Shown piece by piece: positions 7,428 to 13,096 of a stretch of 13,096 bases of DNA. This DNA comes from Puniceicoccaceae bacterium (GTDB lineage: Bacteria; Verrucomicrobiota; Verrucomicrobiia; Opitutales; Coraliomargaritaceae). Location: positions 1-13,096 of the forward strand of contig PWZW01000321.1 of NCBI GenBank assembly GCA_003567255.1, written 5' to 3'. The number at the start of each line of letters is the position of its first letter. The stretch's first letter is position 1. The notes under the pieces are model-generated. The model was not told the DNA's origin. It made no database searches and saw only the letters and a list, made by a program, of their open reading frames with translations. The translations under genes were made by a program, and so were the position numbers.

Positions 7428-7982
7428 CTAGAGTTGTTCGACGTTTACCCCACTTTCCGAAAGGATTTCCAAAACAAGTGGATCATTTCGGTAAGCCCAG
7501 TGGTACTTAATTGCGCAAATCCCGGCGGCGGCGAGAATCTTTGCGCAGTTGATACAAGGAAAATGGGTAATGTACGCGGTCGCACCGCTCAGGCTCACGC
7601 CCCGCCGGGCCGCATCGGCTATTGCATTTTGCTCGGCATGCACCGTCCCCTGTTCATGACCGTCACGCAACCTTGAGTGGTGCGGCGCCCCCGGCAGGTA
7701 GCCATTATAGCCAGCCGCCACGATCCGGTTTTTCTGTGCTCCACTGGAAACCATGACGCAACCAACATGCAAGCGCTCACAGCTGGAACGCGAGGAAATC
7801 AACAAGGCTGTCGCCATAAAATATGCATCCCAGCTCGGACGCCCCGACAAGGTCGCCAGCAGCTTTTCCACACCACCAAGCAACTCGGTGGACACGGGGT
7901 CCTCAATGGACTGAGGTTTTTTTAATGACTCTCCGGCAGGCACCGTCCCAGAGAAATTGCTTCTTGCGGCAAAGTCCAGCAC
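7428..7982 (-). CDS. dCMP/cytidine deaminase family protein (ComEB-like)
   Basis: This is a zinc-dependent deaminase of the CMP/dCMP deaminase fold; the best match by layout is dCMP deaminase, which makes dUMP for thymidylate synthesis. The active-site motifs HAEQNAI (H115, catalytic E117) and PCINCAK (C143, C146) are intact. WDAYFMATALLISSRS, CERLHVGCVMV and GYNGYLPGAPHH are in family order. Where dCMP deaminases usually have GxPHC, this one has APHH, so the accessory metal site may differ. The long form starts at GTG 7982-7980 and carries about 50 residues before the conserved Trp. GTG 7895-7893, preceded by GAGGA, would give 155 residues, nearer the usual length. It is separated from the mgtE stop by 18 nt and lies in the same operon. 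Family firm; exact substrate and start less so. Confidence 0.88.
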   Translation of the reverse strand: MLDFAARSNFSGTVPAGESLKKPQSIEDPVSTELLGGVEKLLATLSGRPSWDAYFMATALLISSRSSCERLHVGCVMVSSGAQKNRIVAAGYNGYLPGAPHHSRLRDGHEQGTVHAEQNAIADAARRGVSLSGATAYITHFPCINCAKILAAAGICAIKYHWAYRNDPLVLEILSESGVNVEQL

Positions 7983-8000
7983 GGATGCATGCCTACGGTG

Positions 8001-9368
8001 CTAGCTCGGCGTCGCCATTGGGAAAAAACTAGTGGCGATTGAAAAGTAGATGATCACTCCACAAACGTCGGCGAGGGACGTCACCAGAGGCGCACTTGCC
8101 GTGGCCGGATCCATCTTAAATTTGGTCAGTAAAAAAGGCAGTGACATACCAATTAAACTTCCGGCCAAAACAACGCCCACCATGGTCAGGCCGACGACAG
8201 CCATGACCTCTGGCGCACGCAAAGAGGCGATCAAAGCGACTGCAAGTCCCATCGCAGCCCCCAGTGCGAGCGCAATCCCCACCTCCTTGCGGAGTAAGGC
8301 CATCCAGTTATTGATGTGAACGTCCCCAATCGATAGCGCCCGGACCATCAGGGTAGAGGCTTGGGAGCCGGCGTTACCTCCACTGCCCAGCAGTAAGGGC
8401 AGGAAAAAGACCAGAGAGGGTACCTGCGCGATGGTTTCCTCAAAAAGAGAAATGCCCCAACCGGACGGAATATTCATCACCACGAGCACCAGCAACCACG
8501 GCAACCGGCTGATCAAAAGCTGTCGAAAACTCGCCGTCCGCAAGCTCATCGTCCCGAGATCACCGACAGCACCCATGCGGTGGAAGTCTTCCGTGCTTTC
8601 TTCCTCGGCAACGTCGGCAACGTCATCATAAGTCACGATGCCCACCATTTTTCCTTGGCGGTCAAGCACGGGAAGTGCGAGTAGGTCGGATTTGTGCAGC
8701 TGCCGCACGGCCTCCTCCGCTTCGTCCCGAGTGTGTAGGGCAATGACCTCGCGCTTCATGAATTGCTCCAGAACACGGTCCGGATGCGCCAGAATAAGCT
8801 GCTTTAGGGAAACGACACCGACAATATTGCGATCTTCGTTGATAACGTAGGCGTAATAAATCGTCTCCGCATCGGGTGCCTCCTGACGCAGGCGCGCGAG
8901 CGCCTCAGACGCCTTGATCGAGGGCCGCAGCGAAACGTAGTCCGAGGTCATGATTGCGCCGATGGTACCATCCTCGTAGGAATCGAGCTTACGCACGTCC
9001 TCCCGCTCTTTTTGCGCGAGCTTCCGAATCAGATGCTCTTTTTTGTCGTCTTCAAAATCTCCAAGGAAATCAACCCGCTCGTCGTGTGAGAGCAAATTGA
9101 TCAGGTCAACGAGTACTTTCTCAGAAAGTTGGGGCGCAATGGTGTGCTGGAGCTCTGAGGGGAAATAGCCGAAAACATCCGCTCGAAGGCGCGGCTCCAT
9201 CAACTCCAGTGCGAGTTGCATCTCAAAAGGAGCCAGACATGCAAGGACTTCAGCGGCAACCGAGGGGTGCAAAGACTCTATCAAGCGCTTCACCTCAGCA
9301 CTGTCCTGCCCTTCAATGTGCTGCCGCAGGCGGTCGAGTAGCACGTCTGTGTTCATTAAATCAGCCAT
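8001..9368 (-). CDS. mgtE: Magnesium channel/transporter MgtE
   Basis: MgtE is a homodimeric Mg2+-gated Mg2+ channel of the inner membrane. All parts of the family architecture are visible in 455 residues: an acidic helical N domain (about 1-128), a CBS pair (about 136-198 and 203-255, with IVGVVSLKQL and MVGIVTYDDV as strand-turn signatures), a connecting helix, then a membrane domain from about residue 285 with five predicted segments. GGNAGSQ (330-336) and the MDPATASAPLVTSLAD block with D434 in the last membrane helix are the pore-lining motifs; the Asp is the one known to matter for ion selection. ATG 9368 is used; ATG four codons later is possible. It follows the PP2C gene by 116 nt and precedes the deaminase by 18 nt. 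I see no Mg2+ riboswitch in the short leader. Confidence 0.96.
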   Translation of the reverse strand: MADLMNTDVLLDRLRQHIEGQDSAEVKRLIESLHPSVAAEVLACLAPFEMQLALELMEPRLRADVFGYFPSELQHTIAPQLSEKVLVDLINLLSHDERVDFLGDFEDDKKEHLIRKLAQKEREDVRKLDSYEDGTIGAIMTSDYVSLRPSIKASEALARLRQEAPDAETIYYAYVINEDRNIVGVVSLKQLILAHPDRVLEQFMKREVIALHTRDEAEEAVRQLHKSDLLALPVLDRQGKMVGIVTYDDVADVAEEESTEDFHRMGAVGDLGTMSLRTASFRQLLISRLPWLLVLVVMNIPSGWGISLFEETIAQVPSLVFFLPLLLGSGGNAGSQASTLMVRALSIGDVHINNWMALLRKEVGIALALGAAMGLAVALIASLRAPEVMAVVGLTMVGVVLAGSLIGMSLPFLLTKFKMDPATASAPLVTSLADVCGVIIYFSIATSFFPMATPS

Positions 9369-9484
9369 TCTTTAAAACTTGGAAAGGTTTTGGGAATTCA
9401 GCGGAGTTTTTACCCTGCACCTTCGCGGCAGGATGCCGTATGGATGCCCCGAATCCCCGCCGGGTGCAAGGCTTGATTCGTCTG
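9369..9484 (-). other. mgtE upstream intergenic region
   Basis: This 116-nt gap lies between the PP2C gene and mgtE, read on the minus strand. It holds a small 5-bp stem (CCTGC 9414-9418 with GCAGG 9428-9432) without a T-run and no convincing -35/-10 pair. It is too short for a Mg2+-sensing M-box. It may contain an independent mgtE promoter, but I cannot point to one. Confidence 0.3.
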
Positions 9485-10345
9485 CTAGCGTATTTCGATC
9501 ACCACCGCAGTCGCATTGTCTTTCCCCGCCGTCGCTACCGAAGATTCCACCAAATACTGGGCGGGCGGGCGTTCCTCGTGCTTCGGCCGCTCCCGCAAAC
9601 CCCGCTCAAGACCAGCCTCCCAGTGCCCCTCCAGTAAACCATCAGAGCAAATTAAAAAACGGTCCCCCACTTCATACCCCACCCTGCCGATGTGCGGACT
9701 CAGGAACTGCGACTTTCCACCCAGCACTTGCTGTAGTTGGCTTCGCTGAGGATGGGTCCGCTCCTGGCGCTCATTTATCTTACCCTGGCGCCGCAACCAG
9801 CCGACGTGGGTATGGTCCTCGGTGACTTGACGGATCCCTCCGGAGGCCGGAAAGTGATAGATCCGCGTGTCACCGATGTGCCCGAAATAAAGCCACTCGG
9901 GACGAATCCAGCAGAGACTCAGGGTTGCCCCCATCCCGTGGCATTCATCGTAGCTCCGGCTGAAGCTCGTCAATCGCTGGTGAATCTGATCAAAGAGTTG
10001 TTCAAGAATGTCCGTGAAGCCAATTTCCATACCTGCCGCCGCCGAACGAAACGCCTTGGGCAGTAGTTGGGTGATCCGGTCCACCGCAATGGAACTGGCA
10101 AACTCACCCGCCTTCGCGCCACCCATACCGTCGCTAACCGCGAAGATAAAGTCCCGCTTTTTCAAGTTACCCTCCCCCACCTTTCCAAGGTAGCGTACTT
10201 CAGTCCCATCCATCTCGAGGGCTAAAAAGGCATCTTCGTTATTTTTGCGAAAACGACCGACGTGGGTCATACCGGACCAGCATACGCGCTGCGCCGTAAC
10301 GTCTTCAGCCTCGGTGTTTTTTTGAGTAGGATTGGACTCTTGCAT
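9485..10345 (-). CDS. PP2C-family serine/threonine protein phosphatase
   Basis: This is a cytoplasmic Mn2+/Mg2+-dependent protein phosphatase of 286 residues with no membrane segment. The metal-binding Asp set is complete: RKNNEDAF (E37, D38), VSDGMGGAKAGEFAS (D72), GHIGDTRIY (D159), CSDGLLEG (D235) and GKDNATAVV (D276). GMGATLSL corresponds to the usual GTTL strand. An unusual patch around KINERQERTHPQRSQLQQVLGG fits the flap region of the family, where bacterial members vary. The N-terminal 20 residues are polar and probably disordered. The gene begins 12 nt after the small kinase-like gene on the same strand, so the two are very likely co-transcribed and may act on the same targets. No Shine-Dalgarno precedes ATG 10345. 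Confidence 0.93.
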   Translation of the reverse strand: MQESNPTQKNTEAEDVTAQRVCWSGMTHVGRFRKNNEDAFLALEMDGTEVRYLGKVGEGNLKKRDFIFAVSDGMGGAKAGEFASSIAVDRITQLLPKAFRSAAAGMEIGFTDILEQLFDQIHQRLTSFSRSYDECHGMGATLSLCWIRPEWLYFGHIGDTRIYHFPASGGIRQVTEDHTHVGWLRRQGKINERQERTHPQRSQLQQVLGGKSQFLSPHIGRVGYEVGDRFLICSDGLLEGHWEAGLERGLRERPKHEERPPAQYLVESSVATAGKDNATAVVIEIR

Positions 10346-10357
10346 AAAAGGTTCAGT

Positions 10358-10801
10358 TTACTCTGAAGTCTCCTTCCACTCGGCGCGGTTTGGCTGAGAT
10401 TTCATTTCCGGAGATGGCGGGTAACCTGGCTCCAAAATTGAAGCAAATTCAAAATCGATGATACAAAAGCGCCCAGCGCGGGGGTTGTACGTAATGTTTC
10501 TTTGCTCCGCATCGTCGTGGCGCACTCCGTACTGCTCAAGCTCGGCAAAAACCTGTCGTAGCTTCGGCTCGCTGATTCGGTCCACCCGCGAACCGGCGTT
10601 ACTCGTCACCAGGTATTTTTTAGCCTCATCCAATTCTAAAATCCGGGGAACAAAAGGGCACTTCTTCTTTTCGAGGTAACGCAGCACCCTGACCTCATTT
10701 TCAAAGCGCTCCCGAGCCTGTGGGCCACGGAAGTACTTATGGACACGCCCATCGTAGCCGATGTGCACCTTTGCGCGAGCCGTGTTTTTCGCTTCAAACA
10801 T
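10358..10801 (-). CDS. Minimal protein-kinase-fold protein (Bud32/RIO-like)
   Basis: This 147-residue protein resembles a kinase fold cut down to its core. Readable elements are a strand-turn-strand with a candidate ATP-binding Lys (VHKYFRG, K22), a following helix with a candidate Glu (ERFENEVRVL, E36), a hinge-like stretch (KKYLVTSNAG), a catalytic loop RHDDAEQRNITY in which H95-D96-D97 stands for HRD and N102 for the metal-binding Asn, and IIDFEFA with D116-F117-E118 in the DFG place. The Asp-to-Asn spacing (5) and Asp-to-Asp spacing (19) agree with true kinases. The Gly-rich loop is largely missing, and the chain ends about 30 residues after DFE, so the activation segment and later helices are absent. 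Bud32-like, RIO-like and lipopolysaccharide-kinase-like proteins are the closest in style. It pairs with the PP2C gene. Whether it is an active kinase or a pseudokinase cannot be told from the sequence. Confidence 0.7.
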   Translation of the reverse strand: MFEAKNTARAKVHIGYDGRVHKYFRGPQARERFENEVRVLRYLEKKKCPFVPRILELDEAKKYLVTSNAGSRVDRISEPKLRQVFAELEQYGVRHDDAEQRNITYNPRAGRFCIIDFEFASILEPGYPPSPEMKSQPNRAEWKETSE

Positions 10802-10912
10802 TCCGCAAGGTTACGCTTTTTCGAAGATAAAAAGCAAGCTCACGTCCGCATCTCCAGAGACAAGTCATGGCTTTCGGCAGTGGTTTTCAAAAAAATGATT
10901 TGCTCCAGAGGA

Positions 10913-10928
10913 TGGCATGTATTTTGCT
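10913..10928 (+). promoter_or_regulatory. Sigma-54 (RpoN) promoter of the glutamine synthetase gene
   Basis: TGGCATGTATTTTGCT fits the RpoN consensus TGGCAYR-N4-TTGCW at every position, with the GG and GC elements correctly spaced. Transcription would start about 12 nt past the GC, near base 10939, giving an untranslated leader of about 80 nt. Sigma-54 promoters need an ATP-driven activator; in other bacteria NtrC-type regulators drive glutamine synthetase this way. No activator gene is present in this window. Confidence 0.82.
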
Positions 10929-10940
10929 TTTCAACCGGTA

Positions 10941-10979
10941 TCGATTGGTTCTCCAGCGGGAATCCGCCCGCCCGATCGA
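10941..10979 (+). promoter_or_regulatory. Predicted 5' leader stem-loop of the glutamine synthetase mRNA
   Basis: An outer stem of TCGATTGG (10941-10948) with CCGATCGA (10972-10979) has one wobble pair. It encloses an inner stem GCGGG (10956-10960) with CCCGC (10967-10971) and the loop AATCCG. The only unpaired asymmetry is a 7-nt bulge on the left side. The structure begins almost at the predicted transcription start and could protect the 5' end or bind a regulator. Confidence 0.5.
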
Positions 10980-10997
10980 AATAACAAACAGACAACC

Positions 10998-11010
10998 CTG
11001 ATAATATCAG
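10998..11010 (+). promoter_or_regulatory. Perfect 6-bp inverted repeat just before the glutamine synthetase start
   Basis: CTGATA-A-TATCAG is a perfect inverted repeat that ends 9 nt before ATG 11020, where a Shine-Dalgarno would normally be. It could be a small operator or part of the translation start site. The role is unknown. Confidence 0.4.
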
Positions 11011-11019
11011 AAACCCATT

Positions 11020-12042
11020 ATGGCTAAACTTAAACTCGAATACATCTGGCTCGACGGTTACGATCCAGTCCCAAATCTGCGCGGTAAGACCAAAATCCTG
11101 GAAGGGGATCCCAGCACATTGAAGCTGTCCGATCTCCCTGAGTGGGGTTTCGACGGCAGTTCGACTTTACAGGCTGAGGGCAGTTCCTCTGACTGTATTT
11201 TGAAACCGGTCGCCCTCTTCCCGGATTGCACCCGCGAAAACGGCTTCCTCGTGATGAGTGAGGTGATGCTTCCAGATGGCACTCCACACCCATCCAACAG
11301 CCGTGCCACGATTCCAGACGATGCCAACCTTTGGATCGGTCTCGAGCAGGAGTACTTCCTCTATCAAGACGGTCGGCCTCTCGGTTGGCCCGAAGAAGGC
11401 TACCCGGCTCCACAGGGTCCTTACTACACTGGTGTAGGCTACCGCTTCGTTGGAGACATTGCCCGCAACATCGTTGAAGAGCACCTCGACATCTGCTTGG
11501 CTGCCGGCATCAACCACGAGGGCATCAATGCCGAGGTGGCGAAGGGCCAGTGGGAATTCCAGGTTTTCGGCAAGGGTTCTCACCGCGCCTGCGACCAGAT
11601 CCACGTCGCCCGCTACATCATGCTGCGCCTTTGCGAAAAGTACGCTGTTGATGTTGAGTTCCACTGTAAGCCTTTCCAGGGCGACTGGAACGGCTCTGGC
11701 ATGCACTGTAATTTCTCAACCGAGTACATGCGCGAAACCGGTGGCAAGGACTACTTCCTTAAACTCATGGATGCTTTCGAAAAGTACAAGGACGAGCACA
11801 TCGCCGCCTACGGTCCAGACAATCATATGCGCTTGACCGGCCTCCACGAAACTCAGTCGATCGACAAGTTCAGCTGGGGTATTGCGGACCGCGGTGCTTC
11901 CATCCGCGTACCACACTCCTATGTAAACAACGACTACAAGGGGTACCTCGAAGACCGTCGCCCGAACTCTCAGGCCGACCCTTACCGTCTGGTAGCCCGG
12001 GTGGCTCAGACCGTTAACGAGGTCGAAGACGCCATCAAGTAA
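11020..12042 (+). CDS. glnII: Glutamine synthetase, type II (eukaryotic-like)
   Basis: This cytoplasmic ATP-dependent enzyme joins ammonium to glutamate. Its 340 residues match the short GSII class rather than GSI (about 470). Visible motifs are YIWLDGYDPVPNLRGKTK near the N-terminus, WGFDGSST (42-49), GLEQEYFL with metal ligands E109 and E111, GINAEVAKGQWEFQ with E152 and E159, GSGMHCNFS with H209, NHMRLTGLHE, RGASIRVP with R281 and R286, and YLEDRRPNSQADPY with E311. GSII lacks the adenylylation Tyr loop of GSI, so control should be mainly at transcription, which agrees with the sigma-54 promoter upstream. ATG 11020 starts MAKLKLEYIW, as expected; there is no Shine-Dalgarno. A strong terminator 24 nt after the stop makes it a single-gene unit. 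No glnB or amtB is adjacent. Confidence 0.96.
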   Translation: MAKLKLEYIWLDGYDPVPNLRGKTKILEGDPSTLKLSDLPEWGFDGSSTLQAEGSSSDCILKPVALFPDCTRENGFLVMSEVMLPDGTPHPSNSRATIPDDANLWIGLEQEYFLYQDGRPLGWPEEGYPAPQGPYYTGVGYRFVGDIARNIVEEHLDICLAAGINHEGINAEVAKGQWEFQVFGKGSHRACDQIHVARYIMLRLCEKYAVDVEFHCKPFQGDWNGSGMHCNFSTEYMRETGGKDYFLKLMDAFEKYKDEHIAAYGPDNHMRLTGLHETQSIDKFSWGIADRGASIRVPHSYVNNDYKGYLEDRRPNSQADPYRLVARVAQTVNEVEDAIK

Positions 12043-12066
12043 GCACTGGCTTCACTCGTTTTTACA

Positions 12067-12098
12067 AACGCCGCTCCTGAATTGGAGCGGCGTTTTTT
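12067..12098 (+). terminator. Rho-independent terminator after the glutamine synthetase gene
   Basis: AACGCCGCTCC (12067-12077) pairs perfectly with GGAGCGGCGTT (12084-12094) over the loop TGAATT. T-rich sequence follows, with six T at 12093-12098. The 11-bp GC-rich stem plus T-run is a textbook intrinsic terminator. Confidence 0.96.
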
Positions 12099-12143
12099 CT
12101 TTTCCTGCTTTCTTTTTTAAAGACATCCGACACAGTCTCCATC

Positions 12144-13096
12144 GTGTCCATTCTTTCCTACCGCAACCTCACTGTCTCTTTCGGCGATCGTCCTGTCCTC
12201 GAAGACGCTGCGCTCACTCTGGAAAAGGGTGAAAAAGTTTGTCTCATCGGCCGTAATGGCGAAGGCAAGTCCACGCTCCTGCGTATCATAAACGATGAGA
12301 TTCAACCCGATCAAGGTGAGCGGGAAGCCCTCCCTTCCCTTAAGGTAGCCAAATTGGACCAAGAAGTCCCGATGGATTGGGCGGGTTCTGTCTTTGATGT
12401 TGTGGCCGGAGGCATGGGTGCCTCCGCAGAGCGTCTCCTCCGCTATCACCACCTGCTCGACGAAGCCATCGCCAATCCCGGGGATGAGGCCCTTTCCGAC
12501 GAGTTGGATAAGGTACAAAGCGAGGTCGATCTTCATAACGATTGGGCACTTGAGCACCGCGTGGAGCGTTTGCTCTCCAAGCTACAGGTCGGGGCGGACG
12601 CGCCCTTCGCTGCCCTTTCCGGTGGCCTGAAACGACGTGTCCTCTTGGGGCGCGCCCTCGCCGCTGAGCCGGACATCCTTCTCCTCGACGAGCCAACCAA
12701 TCACCTTGACCTCCCCTCCATTGAGTGGATGGAGGGGTTTTTGGCTGGGCTGGATACCACCGTGCTGTTTGTCACCCACGACCGCTCTTTTGTCCGAAAA
12801 GTAGCCAACAGCATCTTGGATTTGGATCGCGGGAAACTGACCCGTTGGAATTGTGATTACCCTACGTTTCTGGAACGCAAGGCCGAGGCCATGCACGCCG
12901 AGGCAAAGCACTGGCAGAATTTTGATAAAAAACTGGCCGAGGAAGAGGTTTGGATCCGCAAAGGCATTCAGGCCCGCCGCACTCGTAACGAAGGCCGGGT
13001 GCGGGCCCTGAAAAAACTCCGGGAGGAACGCAGCGAGCGACGCGATCTGCGCAACAATGCCCAATTGGCCACGCAAGGCGGGCAACAAAGCGGACG
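12144..13096 (+). CDS. uup: ABC-F ATPase of the Uup type (partial, cut by window end)
   Basis: ABC-F proteins are soluble tandem-ATPase proteins that bind the ribosome; Uup-type members are linked to translation, ribosome assembly and DNA-repeat stability in E. coli. The frame is open from GTG 12144 to the window edge (317 codons, about half the usual 600-650). The first ATPase domain is complete: Walker A GRNGEGKST (36-44), LSGGLKRRVLLGRAL (from 158), Walker B ILLLDEPTNHLD (from 178) and the H-loop VTHDRSF (212 His). The start of the inter-domain linker, WIRKGIQARRTRNEGRV (from 270), is the signature of the Uup branch. The second ATPase domain lies outside. GTG gives MSILSYRNLTVSFG, the family start; there is no ATG in frame upstream and no Shine-Dalgarno. 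The preceding terminator means it has its own promoter, not identified. Confidence 0.93.
   Translation, partial: MSILSYRNLTVSFGDRPVLEDAALTLEKGEKVCLIGRNGEGKSTLLRIINDEIQPDQGEREALPSLKVAKLDQEVPMDWAGSVFDVVAGGMGASAERLLRYHHLLDEAIANPGDEALSDELDKVQSEVDLHNDWALEHRVERLLSKLQVGADAPFAALSGGLKRRVLLGRALAAEPDILLLDEPTNHLDLPSIEWMEGFLAGLDTTVLFVTHDRSFVRKVANSILDLDRGKLTRWNCDYPTFLERKAEAMHAEAKHWQNFDKKLAEEEVWIRKGIQARRTRNEGRVRALKKLREERSERRDLRNNAQLATQGGQQSG

Larger units (their letters stand above)
10802..11019. promoter_or_regulatory. Divergent control region between the kinase-like gene and the glutamine synthetase gene
   Basis: This is the longest gene-free stretch (218 nt). Rightward it contains a sigma-54 promoter, a leader hairpin and an inverted repeat, listed separately. 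Leftward, toward the kinase-like gene, I found no convincing -35/-10 pair. No NtrC-type TGCACC/GGTGCA enhancer site is evident upstream of the sigma-54 element. Confidence 0.7.

Noticed and set aside
9369..9484. Possible Mg2+ riboswitch before mgtE
   Set aside because: The gap is only 116 nt, shorter than an M-box, and shows only a 5-bp stem with no terminator-like switch element.
10852..10956. CTCCAGAG at 10852-10859 and 10903-10910, with CTCCAG at 10951-10956, as possible activator sites
   Set aside because: An 8-nt repeat is expected by chance fairly often in a region of this length, the third copy is incomplete and lies downstream of the promoter, and none resembles a known NtrC site.
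12117..13088. Several minus-strand open frames opposite the ABC-F gene
   Set aside because: They are antisense to an ATPase with complete Walker A, signature, Walker B and H-loop motifs and have no recognisable features of their own.

Overview
The window looks like chromosomal DNA of a Gram-negative bacterium, most likely a Verrucomicrobiota member of the Opitutales/Puniceicoccales kind. This is an inference from gene content and protein style, because there is no rRNA to settle it. The pointers are an LpxI-type lipid A enzyme, a FecR-like exported protein, a eukaryotic-type (GSII) glutamine synthetase, a leucyl-tRNA synthetase with a degenerate zinc knuckle, moderately high GC, and mostly Shine-Dalgarno-poor gene starts. 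There are eleven complete protein genes plus one partial gene at each end. I see no tRNA, rRNA, CRISPR array, insertion sequence or phage gene.

Layout. 1-107: tail of an unidentified gene and its strong intrinsic terminator. 187-6804 (+): a secreted histidine phosphatase, a Nif3/YbgI-family metal protein, RNase PH (rph), leucyl-tRNA synthetase (leuS), a FecR-like exported protein and lpxI. The last two are only 3 nt apart. 10801-6831 (-): a minimal kinase-fold protein, a PP2C-family phosphatase 12 nt behind it, the Mg2+ channel MgtE, a dCMP/cytidine deaminase and a YqgE/AlgH-family protein, ending convergently with lpxI. 10802-11019: a divergent control region. 11020-12042 (+): GSII glutamine synthetase with a strong terminator. 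12144-end (+): a Uup-type ABC-F ATPase cut by the window edge.

Most genes are housekeeping: RNA maturation, tRNA charging, lipid A synthesis, Mg2+ uptake, pyrimidine nucleotide supply, ammonium assimilation and ribosome-associated ATPase function. Two places stand out. The first is the control region of the glutamine synthetase gene. It carries a full-consensus sigma-54 promoter, a predicted hairpin starting almost exactly at the expected transcription start, and a short perfect inverted repeat just before the start codon. The second is the pair of a 147-residue kinase-like protein, stripped to little more than the catalytic core, and a complete PP2C phosphatase. Together they look like a small reversible phosphorylation module sitting upstream of mgtE.

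No gene-free stretch exceeds 300 bases; the longest is 10802-11019.
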